Of a DNA stretch of 16,104 bases, positions 1 to 7,897 are shown in pieces. The first letter of the stretch is position 1. Each line of letters opens with the position of its first letter. Made by a program: the position numbers and the translations under genes. Source of the stretch: Chloroflexota bacterium (GTDB lineage: Bacteria; Chloroflexota; Dehalococcoidia; UBA3495). The notes beneath the pieces are model-generated. The model was not told the DNA's origin. It saw only the letters and a list, made by a program, of their open reading frames with translations, and did no database searches. The stretch spans positions 1 to 16,104 of the forward strand of contig PBBR01000010.1 in assembly GCA_002716645.1 (NCBI GenBank), in the 5' to 3' direction.

Positions 1-500
1 TCATCCATGACCAAGAGTTCTGGCTCATGAAGAATAGCTTGAGCTATGCCTACTCTTTGTCTATATCCCTTAGACAACTTCCCTATTATAGTTTTGCTAT
101 AGTCGTTCAACCGACATAGTTCTATTACATCAGGTATCCGTCTTTTTAAGTCTCTATTATTCATTCCACGTAGAGACCCCATATACCGCAAATAGTTTGT
201 TACCGGCATTTCAGTGTACAGGGGGACAGTCTCCGGAAGATATCCAACAAGTTTTCGGACTTCCAATGAATCTTTGACTACATCGTGTCCTCCGATGGTT
301 ACCTGTCCGTGAGTTGGTGGCATATATCCGGTCAGAATGCGCATTGTGGTGGTTTTACCCGCACCGTTAGGTCCGAGGAAGCCGAGAATTTCTCCACGTT
401 TTACGTTAAAAGTCACTTCATCAATAGCTGGCTGTGGGCCATAGAAGTGCGTCAGGCCGGTGGCCTGAATCATAATGTCATCCGTTGGTGCGCTAGTCAT
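1..500 (-). CDS. ABC transporter ATP-binding protein, N-terminal part (cut by window edge)
   Basis: This is the nucleotide-binding subunit of an ABC transporter, acting at the cytoplasmic face of the membrane. Reading on the minus strand, about 166 codons are present. Visible motifs in order are Walker A GPNGAGKTTT (about residues 42-51), the Q-loop region (VGYLPETVPLY), an ABC signature LSKGYRQRVGIAQA that departs from the usual LSGGQ, and Walker B LLVMDE, where the window ends. The style (TGLTHFYGPQPAIDEVTF, GFLGPNGAGKTT) resembles the ABC-2 export/GldA group; a permease would be expected beyond the left edge. The ATG at 500 is chosen; a second in-frame ATG at 473 (MIQATGLTHFYG) begins right at the conserved domain and is an equally possible start, as neither has a clear ribosome binding site. 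The substrate cannot be told. Confidence 0.93.
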   Translation of the reverse strand, partial: MTSAPTDDIMIQATGLTHFYGPQPAIDEVTFNVKRGEILGFLGPNGAGKTTTMRILTGYMPPTHGQVTIGGHDVVKDSLEVRKLVGYLPETVPLYTEMPVTNYLRYMGSLRGMNNRDLKRRIPDVIELCRLNDYSKTIIGKLSKGYRQRVGIAQAILHEPELLVMD

Positions 501-514
501 ATGTCGTTACGTAT

Positions 515-544
515 TCCATAGCAGCGAAGCCAGAAATTGAACAA
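515..544 (-). promoter_or_regulatory. Possible promoter of the ABC transporter gene
   Basis: On the minus strand a TTGTTC box (544-539) is followed after 18 nt by TATGGA (520-515), itself preceded by TGC (extended -10). Both boxes are imperfect, so this is a suggestion only. It lies 15 nt upstream of the ATG at 500. Confidence 0.3.
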
Positions 545-565
545 ATTCCTGAATTGCATGCTTAA

Positions 566-594
566 TTGTGTTCAAGTACAAGTGATGATATTCT
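566..594 (+). promoter_or_regulatory. Possible speD promoter
   Basis: TTGTGT (566-571), a 17-nt spacer and TATTCT (589-594), with TGA directly before the -10 box as an extended -10 element. It would start a leader of about 60 nt ahead of speD. Consensus match is moderate. Confidence 0.4.
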
Positions 595-602
595 AAACGG
601 CA

Positions 603-642
603 GGTTTTGCCAAGGTATTTTTGAAGCAAATATTGGCAAACC
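603..642 (+). promoter_or_regulatory. Inverted repeat in the speD leader
   Basis: The arms GGTTTTGCCAA (603-613) and TTGGCAAACC (633-642) pair with one bulged T and enclose a 19-nt loop. The hairpin ends 11 nt before the SpeD ribosome binding site, so it could be a control element in the 5' leader or an operator. The pairing is directly visible; the role is inferred. Confidence 0.35.
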
Positions 643-663
643 AGAAGATAATTAGGAGAGGCA

Positions 664-1080
664 ATGCACCTGATCATAGATGGTTATGGAGGGGACATAT
701 CCAAAATGTGGGATATGGAAACGGTCCGTAGTTTCCTAACTGAGTATCCAGACAATCTAGGTATGACTCGCATAACTGACCCCAATGTTCTTGAATATAA
801 CGGCCCTAATCATGATGATGCGGGTGTATCCGGATTTGTTATTATCGCAGAGAGTCATATAAGTATTCACACCTTTCCTCGAAGAAATTACGTGAATATT
901 GATATCTTTTCATGTAAGGCTTTTGATGACTCGAAAGCTTTAGAGGACGCAAAGAGACTGTTTGACTTATCAGATGTCAAATCGTTGGTATTGGATCGAG
1001 GATTAGAATGGTTAGATAGCGATCAGGGTTTCAATGAGACAACGTCTCAAAGGAGTGCCCTAGTGGTCGAGAGGTCTTGA
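664..1080 (+). CDS. speD: S-adenosylmethionine decarboxylase proenzyme (SpeD)
   Basis: SpeD decarboxylates S-adenosylmethionine to give the aminopropyl donor for spermidine-type polyamines. It is made as a proenzyme that cleaves itself into two chains, producing a pyruvoyl group. The diagnostic stretch AESHISIHTFP is present: cleavage is expected between Glu63 and Ser64, Ser64 becoming the pyruvoyl group, with His69 and Cys84 (in IDIFSCKAF) as the usual processing and catalytic residues. At 138 residues it has the length of the short prokaryotic class; the last 20 residues or so are a poorly conserved tail. A good ribosome binding site, AGGAGAG at 654-660, sets the ATG. The ureohydrolase gene follows after 18 nt, so the two are probably one operon. 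No spermidine synthase lies in the window. Confidence 0.95.
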   Translation: MHLIIDGYGGDISKMWDMETVRSFLTEYPDNLGMTRITDPNVLEYNGPNHDDAGVSGFVIIAESHISIHTFPRRNYVNIDIFSCKAFDDSKALEDAKRLFDLSDVKSLVLDRGLEWLDSDQGFNETTSQRSALVVERS

Positions 1081-1098
1081 AGTAAGGTAAATCTGTGT

Positions 1099-1977
1099 AT
1101 GCCTAACGATATCCCTTGGATCAACCGAAACTTCTTAGCACTGTCAGATACAGACAGTAGCCTAGACACAGCATCAGCTGTTCTCTTACCGGTGCCATAC
1201 GACAGTACGGAATCGTCCATAGTCGGGGCCAGAAATGGCCCAAATGCTATTATCCAGAGTTCATCAGAACTTGAGGACTACGACATCGAGTTGGATGCCG
1301 ATATTTCCAACATAGGGATCTATACGAGTCCCTATTTAGAACCCCATATGGGATCTCCCGAGCTCATGGCACAGCGTGTTCAAATGGCGGTTGAATACTA
1401 TTTGGGTATGGGCAAGACAGTTGGTGTCTTGGGTGGTGAACATTCGGTATCTATAGGGTCTGCTAGAGCTCATCAGAAATATTATCCGGATTCTACGGTT
1501 TTATATTTGGACGCTCATGCAGATTTACGAAACGAATATATGGGAACTAAGTGGGGGCATGCCTCTGGGGCCCGTCGGATTCATGAGCAAGGAAACCTAG
1601 TGTTAGTTGGAGTAAGGAGCTTGTGCCATGAGGAAAGACTATACATAGATTCTAATGACATCAAGTGTGTATTTTGGCCTTCTGATGATCCCACTTATAT
1701 GGATAACATCCTTGAACATTTGGGAGAACATGTTTATCTGAGTGTAGACTTGGATGTTTTTGATCCCTCTATCATGTCGGCTGTCGGTAATCCTGAGCCC
1801 GGAGGGATGAACTGGCAAGATGTCACCAATTTGATCAAATATATCTCTGATAACAGGAAGATTGTCGGTTTTGACGTAAGCGAGCTTTCTCCTGACCATG
1901 GTCCTCTATCATGTTCATATACCGCTTCAAAATTGGTTTATAAAATTTTAGCTTATGCTTGTAGAGACAAATGTTAA
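1099..1977 (+). CDS. speB: Arginase/agmatinase-family ureohydrolase (probable agmatinase, SpeB-like)
   Basis: A binuclear manganese ureohydrolase that releases urea from a guanidino compound. All metal-binding motifs are seen: GGEHS (His115), DAHAD (Asp138, His140, Asp142), GHASGAR (His154), SVDLDVFDPS (Asp217, Asp219) and DVSELSP (Glu262). The 292 residues fit agmatinases. Adjacency to speD, 18 nt upstream, points to polyamine synthesis, either by agmatine to putrescine or by the Thermus-type route in which N1-aminopropylagmatine is hydrolysed to spermidine. The sequence alone does not decide the substrate; arginase, guanidinobutyrase and other ureohydrolases share these motifs. The ATG at 1099 has an AAGG at 1084-1087, rather distant (11 nt). 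Confidence 0.9.
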   Translation: MPNDIPWINRNFLALSDTDSSLDTASAVLLPVPYDSTESSIVGARNGPNAIIQSSSELEDYDIELDADISNIGIYTSPYLEPHMGSPELMAQRVQMAVEYYLGMGKTVGVLGGEHSVSIGSARAHQKYYPDSTVLYLDAHADLRNEYMGTKWGHASGARRIHEQGNLVLVGVRSLCHEERLYIDSNDIKCVFWPSDDPTYMDNILEHLGEHVYLSVDLDVFDPSIMSAVGNPEPGGMNWQDVTNLIKYISDNRKIVGFDVSELSPDHGPLSCSYTASKLVYKILAYACRDKC

Positions 1978-2024
1978 CGTCACAGTAATGAGCTATTTGT
2001 CTTGAAGGATTCCTCGATACACTA

Positions 2025-2033
2025 TGCTAGAAT
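2025..2033 (+). promoter_or_regulatory. Extended -10 promoter element for the cysteine desulfurase gene
   Basis: TGC followed by TAGAAT (5 of 6 to TATAAT) forms an extended -10 box. A start point near 2040 would leave a leader of about 20 nt carrying GAGG (2051-2054) before the ATG at 2060. A TTGAAG at 2002-2007 is 20 nt upstream of the box, so the -35 contact is doubtful. Confidence 0.4.
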
Positions 2034-2059
2034 GATCTCAGACTTAGTTCGAGGCTAAT

Positions 2060-3244
2060 ATGCGACCACGAGGCATAACCTATTTCGATCATGCAGGAAC
2101 GACACCAACTGCCCCAGAGGTTGTTGAAGCTATGTTGCCTTATTTTGGGCATCTGTATGGTAACCCTTCTAGTGTTCATACTGTAGGTCAAGAAGCTCGC
2201 CATGCTTTGGACGACTCCAGAGAAAGTGTTGCTTCAGTTTTGAATTGCAGGACCAGAGAAATAGTTTTCACCAGTGGGGGCACGGAGTCGGATAATGCTG
2301 CCATTCATGGGGCAGCTACAGCACTTCGTGAGACTGGAAGTCATGTGATCACGTCAAGCGTAGAACATCATGCTGTCTTGCATGCTTGTCAGTTTCTAGA
2401 AAATGTTGGCTTTGATGTTACTTACCTGCCAGTTGATGGTGATGGTATCGTATCAGCTGAGTCGGTATATAACTCGATCAACGAGGATACTACTTTAGTT
2501 ACCCTTATGTATGCTAACAATGAAATTGGTGCGATAAATCCCATAACTGAAATCGCAAAAGCCGTAAAAATGAGATCTCAAGAACTTCATCGTACGATAG
2601 TAATGCATACAGATGCGGTTCAAGCGGCTGGATTTTTGTCGTTGGATGTTCGGGAATTAGGTGTGGATATGCTCAGTTTATCTGGGCATAAGTTCTACGG
2701 TCCCAAAGGGAGCGGAGTCTTATTCTTAAAACGGGGGACTCCGTTTTTGCCATTGATTGTCGGCGGGGGGCAAGAACGTGAGAGACGCTCGGGTACTGAG
2801 AATATAGCTGCGATAGTTGGTCTGGCAACGGCACTCAAAACTGCGAACGACTCTAGGCATTCTAACAGTGAACATTGCATGAGTCTTCGTGACGAGATTA
2901 TACGTAGAGTTACTACAGATATACCATCCGTAAGCTTGAACGGAGGTAACACTAATAGGCTGCCCAATAATGTTAACTTTGCCTTCGAGGGAGTGGAAGG
3001 GGAATCTATTTTGCTCGGCCTAGATATGGCAGGTATAGCAGCATCAAGTGGCAGTGCTTGTAGTTCTGGGTCGTTGGAACCTTCCCATGTTCTGTTAGCA
3101 TTAGGTCAGACAGCAGAACTTGCCCGAAGTAGTCTTAGGATTACTCTCGGGAAAGATAATACTCACGAGGAAATAGACTATCTAATCAGTACTTTATCTG
3201 ATCTCGTTGGAAATTTGCGTGAATTTCCGACTATGAATATCTAA
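2060..3244 (+). CDS. Cysteine desulfurase, NifS/IscS family
   Basis: A PLP enzyme that removes sulfur from cysteine as a persulfide for Fe-S cluster assembly, tRNA thiolation or other sulfur (or selenium) transfer. Class V aminotransferase landmarks: FDHAGTTP at the N terminus, GGTESDN (73-79), VEHHAV with His103/His104, ANNEIG (152-157), DAVQAAG (Asp185, Gln188), the PLP lysine Lys211 in [10 protein letters not shown], and RRSGTENI (242-249). The active-site cysteine is Cys334 in [16 protein letters not shown], the arrangement of the NifS/IscS group rather than SufS. The 394-residue length is normal. No iscU, iscR or mnmA is adjacent, so the acceptor is unknown. The start is supported by GAGG at 2051-2054. 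The lipoprotein gene follows 29 nt after the stop and may share the transcript. Confidence 0.95.
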   Translation: MRPRGITYFDHAGTTPTAPEVVEAMLPYFGHLYGNPSSVHTVGQEARHALDDSRESVASVLNCRTREIVFTSGGTESDNAAIHGAATALRETGSHVITSSVEHHAVLHACQFLENVGFDVTYLPVDGDGIVSAESVYNSINEDTTLVTLMYANNEIGAINPITEIAKAVKMRSQELHRTIVMHTDAVQAAGFLSLDVRELGVDMLSLSGHKFYGPKGSGVLFLKRGTPFLPLIVGGGQERERRSGTENIAAIVGLATALKTANDSRHSNSEHCMSLRDEIIRRVTTDIPSVSLNGGNTNRLPNNVNFAFEGVEGESILLGLDMAGIAASSGSACSSGSLEPSHVLLALGQTAELARSSLRITLGKDNTHEEIDYLISTLSDLVGNLREFPTMNI

Positions 3245-3273
3245 AATAATCCATTGGTATACGGAGTATCTTT

Positions 3274-3909
3274 GTGTTAAGTAAAACCAGTCGTTATATA
3301 TTAGTTGTTTCTCTACTTATGCTTGTGATAGCAGCATGTTCGGATGTTTCATCGGCACTGGGTCAGCGGTATAGAGGAAAGACACTGGACGTGGTAATAA
3401 TGGGTATAGAGCGTGCCAACCAGGTGGCCTTTCCGGTAACGTATCGAACGGGCGGAGTCAAGACGCCTTCGCGATGTGACCCAGCTGATCCAAATGATTC
3501 TGCGTTAGATCAGCCTTTAACTGAGGAAACCAAGCATTGGGAGATAACTCCATCATCTTCCGAACTAGAGTTGGTTTTACTAAAATTAAAAGTGGAAAAT
3601 CATACAGCTACCAATGCAGTAGTTAATATCGATGAACGAGCCGCCGAGTTGCGTGATTTTGTTCAAGGCAAATATTTCCCGATCAATGTTAATGATACGA
3701 TGGTAGAAGTTGGTGAGCCGGAGAATCCGTATGATGAACGTTCGATGGTGTTTTTATGGAACAAGCTGTCTCCGACTGGAGAAGGTAGGGCCGTAGAGCT
3801 TAGAAGAGGGTGCGGTCTGGAAGGATGGCTCTTGTTTGAAGCGCCAATAGACACCAAATTCCGCGAATTTAAATGGGTAGCAGGAGATTCTCTGACGATA
3901 GATTTTTAA
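3274..3909 (+). CDS. Putative lipoprotein with a DUF4352-like domain
   Basis: The protein begins with a basic n-region (MLSKTSR), a hydrophobic core and a lipobox ending in VIAAC, so lipidation at Cys22 and anchoring outside the cytoplasmic membrane are likely. The mature part contains a beta-rich pattern, SELELVLLKLKVENHT followed much later by EGWLLFEAP and FKWVAGDSLTIDF, which resembles the immunoglobulin-like DUF4352 group found in many Gram-positive and Chloroflexota lipoproteins. Two cysteines (Cys68 and the one in RRGCGLEG) could form a disulfide. Function is not known. It starts at a GTG with ACGGAG at 3261-3266, a good ribosome binding site. The gene is convergent with the amidohydrolase gene that ends at 3960. 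Confidence 0.8.
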   Translation: MLSKTSRYILVVSLLMLVIAACSDVSSALGQRYRGKTLDVVIMGIERANQVAFPVTYRTGGVKTPSRCDPADPNDSALDQPLTEETKHWEITPSSSELELVLLKLKVENHTATNAVVNIDERAAELRDFVQGKYFPINVNDTMVEVGEPENPYDERSMVFLWNKLSPTGEGRAVELRRGCGLEGWLLFEAPIDTKFREFKWVAGDSLTIDF

Positions 3910-3959
3910 TCTACTTGTAGTTTTGTCACGGCTATGCTAAAACCTGCGAGAATATATCA

Positions 3960-5306
3960 CTATATAGCCCCGTCAAAGTATATCTCAGACGCAATATCGC
4001 GCTGTAATCGTAAATATGAGTCTTTAGTCATATTGGGAGTATGATTCGATATAACTTCCTGAGCTTTCCCGCCGTTTTTGGCTAATAGGTCTATTGTTGC
4101 CATGGCCAAAAGTTTCGCTGGGGTTATAACTGATGACTCGTAGTCTTTAATGAGATATTCCTTGCTGTGACCTGCTCCCACTGCTCCTGAAGTGTATGGA
4201 TGGCAAGAAGGGATAATTTGACTCAGGTCTCCCATGTCAGTGGAACCTCCTCGGTTCTTTCCAGGAGGTATTACTATCACATTTGACTTTCCGAGCAATT
4301 CTGAAGAGTTCTCTAAGAACAAGTTTTGCAGTGTGGTGTCGTGTCTCATTGGGAGGTATCCGGGTATGTTAGTTATATTTACGCTTGCTCCGACCGCTAA
4401 CGCGCCGGATTTGAAACATCGATCTACAATATTGGAATTTTTTAATACTGCTCGGGGGGTAGAGGATCTTACTCTCCATTCAAGCTGAACATCTGATGGA
4501 ACGGCACTTACGGCTTCTCCACCAGACGTCATAATGCCATGTATTCTAACTACATCCTCATCCATATAGATCTCACGATTCGCATTTATGGCTTGCAATG
4601 CGAACGAAGCTGCATTCAGCGCATTTACTCCAAGGTGTGGCGCGCTGCCAGCGTGAGCTCCTCTTCCTTTGTATTGAACATATTTAACTATGTGTCCGTT
4701 ACTAGTACCGCCTACAGCGAATTTTTTCTCTCCCATATCACCTGCTGTATGGCACATCATGGCGATATCAATGTCGTCAAATTCACCGAGTCCGATTAAT
4801 TCCTGTTTGCCACCGAGGAATTCGATCTTTTTTTCAGATCGTAATTGGAGCCGTCTAGTGACTTCTATGAATTCCTCTGCAGGAACTGCAAAGGGTACTA
4901 TTTCTCCAGAAAGGGAATCTACTATGTCTTGACTAGCTAGAGCGGTCGTTGCTCCTAACAACATACCTATTTGGCAATGATGCCCGCAGGCGTGGGCTGC
5001 TCCTGTTACAGGGTCCGAGTGAGGGTGTTCATTCACAATTAACGAGTCAAGTTCACCAATAACCGCTACTTTAGGGCCCTGGCCGTCACCACACTTTATT
5101 GAGCCTTTTACCCCTGTCAGTGCAAGTCCTGTTCGGTGTGGTATGCCAAGTCGGTTGAATTCATCTGATACTAATTTAGCTGTTCGCGTTTCGTTGTACC
5201 CTGCTTCTGGGTTGTTTAGTATATCCTTGGCTATATCGATTAGCTTATCTTTGTGCTGTTCTATGGTGGCACAAGCTTTTTGCTTTAATTCTTCAATACT
5301 TAACAT
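3960..5306 (-). CDS. M20-family metallo-amidohydrolase (second of a tandem pair)
   Basis: A zinc-dependent amidohydrolase of the M20 peptidase clan, the group that includes AbgA/AbgB aminobenzoyl-glutamate hydrolases, aminoacylases and auxin-conjugate hydrolases. Motifs visible include GELDSLIV, the metal-binding GAAHACGHHCQIG, the catalytic AEEFIE glutamate pair, CHTAGD, the dimerisation/lid stretch GRGAHAGSAPH, RGGSTDMGD and the late zinc histidine in GAGHSKE. The reading frame is open from a GTG at 5312 that overlaps the upstream stop by one base (TAGTG); I prefer the ATG at 5306, giving MLSIEELKQKA, because it aligns with MFSIEDLKHKA of the neighbouring paralogue. About 448 residues. The substrate cannot be read from the sequence. 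Confidence 0.88.
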   Translation of the reverse strand: MLSIEELKQKACATIEQHKDKLIDIAKDILNNPEAGYNETRTAKLVSDEFNRLGIPHRTGLALTGVKGSIKCGDGQGPKVAVIGELDSLIVNEHPHSDPVTGAAHACGHHCQIGMLLGATTALASQDIVDSLSGEIVPFAVPAEEFIEVTRRLQLRSEKKIEFLGGKQELIGLGEFDDIDIAMMCHTAGDMGEKKFAVGGTSNGHIVKYVQYKGRGAHAGSAPHLGVNALNAASFALQAINANREIYMDEDVVRIHGIMTSGGEAVSAVPSDVQLEWRVRSSTPRAVLKNSNIVDRCFKSGALAVGASVNITNIPGYLPMRHDTTLQNLFLENSSELLGKSNVIVIPPGKNRGGSTDMGDLSQIIPSCHPYTSGAVGAGHSKEYLIKDYESSVITPAKLLAMATIDLLAKNGGKAQEVISNHTPNMTKDSYLRLQRDIASEIYFDGAI

Positions 5307-5311
5307 AATCA

Positions 5312-6640
5312 CTAGCTCTTAAAAGTTTCGTCTTGGTCGAGGTTTCTCATAAAAGTGAGATATTCTGATCTAGTCATATGAGGCCTATGGTTAGATAGTA
5401 TGCGGTTACCGGTGGTGGCTCCGTCATACAGTAAATCGATCGCGGTGGCTACCATAGATTTAGCGGCTGTTATGACTGAAAGTTCGTAATTCTCCACAAC
5501 ATAAGTTGCTCCGTGGCCCAGGCCGGTTGCTCCACCTACGTAGGGGTGTATAGCAGGCATTAAATTGCTGACGTCACCCATATCCGTGGAACCAGTTCTG
5601 TGACTGATGTAACCCACATTATCTTTTCCGACTAAAGATATGGCGTTTGGCTCATAAACTTCAGCTAGAAGCGGATCTTGTCTAAGCGGGAGATATCCCG
5701 GTATTGTTTGGATGTTTACAGAAGCACCTACTGCCATGGCGCCAGCTTTTAATGCGCGGTCTACTTTGGCGTTTGCGTCCAATATTGCTTCAATTGTTTT
5801 GCCGCGGACAAACGTCTCCATTCTTACGTCTGCGGGCACGGCACTGACCGCCTCCCCGCCCTTGGTAATGATTGGATGGACCCTAATGGTATCTTCGTCT
5901 TTAAATGTTTCTCGGTTGTAGTGTATTGCACTTAGAGCGAGAGAGGCTGCGTTCAATGCATTGATACCCAAGTGAGGAGAACCTCCAGCATGTGCCCCTT
6001 TCCCTATAAACTGAATCTTTTTTGCTACGGTGCCATTATTAGTGCCGCTCAAGCATAACTGACCTTCAGATTCTGTGCTGGTAGTGTGGACCATCATAGC
6101 GATGTCTACGTCATCAAACTCACCTAATTTAATCAGTTCGGGTTTGCCTCCAAGGAACTCGATTTTCCCATCGGTACGTAGGGAATTACGATATTCTATT
6201 TCTATATATTCTTCAGCAGGTACCGCCATAAATACTAATCGTCCGCTCAATGTACTTAATATTTCTGGAGTGTTTAAGCCGATAGCCGCTCCAATTAGCA
6301 TTCCTATTTGGCAATGATGACCGCAAGCATGAGCCGCTCCAGTCTCTGAATCGGAGAAAGGATGCTCGTTAACTATCAAGGAGTCTAACTCTCCTATAAG
6401 GGCTAGTGTAGGACCGGGGTTAGCTGCTAATATCTCTCCTTTAACGCCTGTGAGGGCTAATCCTGAACGAAATGGGATTCCGAGTTCCGAGAACTTTTTC
6501 GATACTAGAGCTGAAGTTTTCACTTCTCTAAATCCAGGTTCAGGATTCATAAGTATCTCTTTGGAAAGATTTATTATTTCCTCTGATCGTGAGTCTATTT
6601 GCTGGAAAGCTTTGTGTTTAAGATCTTCTATAGAAAACAA
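5312..6640 (-). CDS. M20-family metallo-amidohydrolase (first of a tandem pair)
   Basis: Paralogue of the gene directly downstream; the two align over almost their whole length with shared blocks such as GLALTGVKG, IGELDSLIVNEHP, GAAHACGHHCQIGML, GAHAG, GINALNAAS and GGEAVSAVP. Expected zinc and catalytic residues are present: Cys106/His108/His109 in the ACGHHCQ motif, Glu143/Glu144, His185, STDMGD at 351-356 and His375. It is a cytoplasmic enzyme (no signal peptide) of 442 residues, probably hydrolysing an N-acyl or N-aroyl amino acid or dipeptide. Start is TTG at 6640 with AGGA at 6653-6650; the paralogue supports this N terminus. It is the first gene of a two-gene operon, divergent from the glycerate kinase gene. 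Confidence 0.9.
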   Translation of the reverse strand: MFSIEDLKHKAFQQIDSRSEEIINLSKEILMNPEPGFREVKTSALVSKKFSELGIPFRSGLALTGVKGEILAANPGPTLALIGELDSLIVNEHPFSDSETGAAHACGHHCQIGMLIGAAIGLNTPEILSTLSGRLVFMAVPAEEYIEIEYRNSLRTDGKIEFLGGKPELIKLGEFDDVDIAMMVHTTSTESEGQLCLSGTNNGTVAKKIQFIGKGAHAGGSPHLGINALNAASLALSAIHYNRETFKDEDTIRVHPIITKGGEAVSAVPADVRMETFVRGKTIEAILDANAKVDRALKAGAMAVGASVNIQTIPGYLPLRQDPLLAEVYEPNAISLVGKDNVGYISHRTGSTDMGDVSNLMPAIHPYVGGATGLGHGATYVVENYELSVITAAKSMVATAIDLLYDGATTGNRILSNHRPHMTRSEYLTFMRNLDQDETFKS

Positions 6641-6684
6641 GTCTTAATATCCTTTTAAATGGGCTGGATGAATTGGGCAACTGA

Positions 6685-6693
6685 ATTGTAGCA
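6685..6693 (-). promoter_or_regulatory. Extended -10 promoter for the M20 pair
   Basis: On the minus strand, TGC (6693-6691) immediately precedes TACAAT (6690-6685), five of six to consensus. It lies about 45 nt upstream of the TTG start. No good -35 box is seen, as is common for extended -10 promoters. Confidence 0.4.
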
Positions 6694-6722
6694 GAGGCCA
6701 GTGAGAATGGATATCGGTAGTA

Positions 6723-6728
6723 TATAAT
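6723..6728 (+). promoter_or_regulatory. TATAAT box directly upstream of glycerate kinase
   Basis: A perfect TATAAT at 6723-6728 ends nine bases before the ATG at 6738. A normal start point about seven bases downstream would place transcription initiation within a few bases of the start codon, implying a leaderless or almost leaderless mRNA. There is no strong -35 box and no convincing ribosome binding site. Confidence 0.45.
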
Positions 6729-6737
6729 GGCGGTATC

Positions 6738-7886
6738 ATGTTAAAGAAAATAATTTTGGCTCCGCAGTCATACAAAGGTAGCATACACGCTTTTGAAGCT
6801 GCTGAGGCTATGCGGAGAGGGGTTCTGAAGGCTGATTCTCAATTGGAAACAGTATTAGTTCCTGTTGCAGATGGCGGTGATGGAACTCTGGAAGCGCTGG
6901 TTTCCACCACAGGTGGGGAGATATATAAAAGCGTTGTGACTGGGCCTTTAGGCCAAGCTGTTGAGGCAAATTGGGGAGTTATGGGAGATGGCAATACAGC
7001 AGTCATAGAAATGGCTCTCGCTTCGGGTTTAGCACTGATACCACATAACCGTAGAGATCCTAGGCGGGCTACGACCAGAGGAACCGGAGAGATTATAAAA
7101 GAAGCCCTAGATAAAGGCTTTAAGAATATAGTTGTAGGGCTTGGGGGAAGTGCAACTAATGATGCTGGGGCGGGTATGGCAGCGGCCCTCGGGATTAAAT
7201 TTCTAGATGCTGATGGTCGAATATTACCACCTGGAGGTCAAGCTTTATCTGGATTGGCCTCAATAGATATCTCCAAAGCCCATCCTGGATTGTCGTGCGC
7301 CAACATAATCGGAGCTACTGATGTAACGAATACTTTATGCGGTGATAGAGGGGCTTCCGCGATATTTGGACCTCAGAAAGGAGCTAGTCCCAGTATGATT
7401 CGGGAACTAGATGAAGCTTTAGCTACTTTTGCTTCAGTCGTGGAATGTGATTTGGGGACAACTGTCATAGATGTTCCTGGTAGTGGCGCTGCTGGTGGCC
7501 TAGGAGCTGGGCTCATAGCGTTCGCTAATGCAGAGTTGCAATCCGGTATAGATATGGTGTGTGATGTTCTGCAGTTTGATGAACATTTAGTTGGAGCTAG
7601 TCTTATTTTGACAGGGGAAGGCCGATCTGACGAGTCTACTATTTACGATAAAGCCCCTGTGGGCGTAGCTAGAAGGGCATCAAAATTTGGTGTTCCTACT
7701 GTAATAATGGCTGGTAGTGTCGGGGAAGGATATCAAAAGCTTTACGACCATGGCATTTCTGGAATAGTGTGCATCGGGGATAGACCGATGAGCTTTGAAC
7801 GTAGCATAGAACGTACCGCGGATCTGTTAGAAGGAGCTACAGAGCGTACCATAAGAATGTTAGGATCGATCAGATCTAATGATTAG
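6738..7886 (+). CDS. Glycerate 2-kinase (GarK/GlxK family)
   Basis: This enzyme phosphorylates D-glycerate to 2-phosphoglycerate with ATP, feeding photorespiration-like, glyoxylate or serine breakdown products into lower glycolysis. The 382-residue protein carries the class signatures in order: LAPQSYKGSI near the N terminus, VADGGDGTLEAL (44-55), GTGEIIKEAL, GLGGSATNDAGAGMAAAL, DVTNTLCGDRGASAIFGPQKGA, PGSGAAGGLGAGL and LTGEGRSDESTIYDKAPVGVA. Length and motifs are normal for the family. The gene stands alone on its strand, divergent from the M20 pair and ending 11 bases from the convergent HEPN gene. See the separate entry for its unusually close TATAAT box. GarK and GlxK differ little, so I give no symbol. 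Confidence 0.95.
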   Translation: MLKKIILAPQSYKGSIHAFEAAEAMRRGVLKADSQLETVLVPVADGGDGTLEALVSTTGGEIYKSVVTGPLGQAVEANWGVMGDGNTAVIEMALASGLALIPHNRRDPRRATTRGTGEIIKEALDKGFKNIVVGLGGSATNDAGAGMAAALGIKFLDADGRILPPGGQALSGLASIDISKAHPGLSCANIIGATDVTNTLCGDRGASAIFGPQKGASPSMIRELDEALATFASVVECDLGTTVIDVPGSGAAGGLGAGLIAFANAELQSGIDMVCDVLQFDEHLVGASLILTGEGRSDESTIYDKAPVGVARRASKFGVPTVIMAGSVGEGYQKLYDHGISGIVCIGDRPMSFERSIERTADLLEGATERTIRMLGSIRSND

Positions 7887-7893
7887 TAGATCT
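7872..7893. terminator. Weak hairpin between the convergent glycerate kinase and HEPN genes
   Basis: AGATCTA (7872-7878) and TAGATCT (7887-7893) are perfect inverted arms around an 8-nt loop, overlapping the kinase stop codon. The stem is short and AT-rich with no long T tract, so a role as a shared terminator is only possible. Confidence 0.25.
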
Positions 7894-7897
7894 ACAG

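Noticed and set aside
1639..1899. Minus-strand frame opposite the ureohydrolase gene
   Set aside because: Shadow of the conserved plus-strand gene with no independent support.
3915..3943. Promoter TTGTAG-N17-TAAAAC on the plus strand
   Set aside because: It points into the antisense side of the M20 gene with no gene to serve; probably chance.
3910..3959. Terminator between the lipoprotein and M20 genes
   Set aside because: The best pairing is GTTTT with AAAAC around a long loop, with no GC stem or T tract; too weak to call.
4234..4932. Plus-strand open frames opposite the M20 genes
   Set aside because: They lie wholly opposite a strongly conserved enzyme, have no ribosome binding site and no family features.
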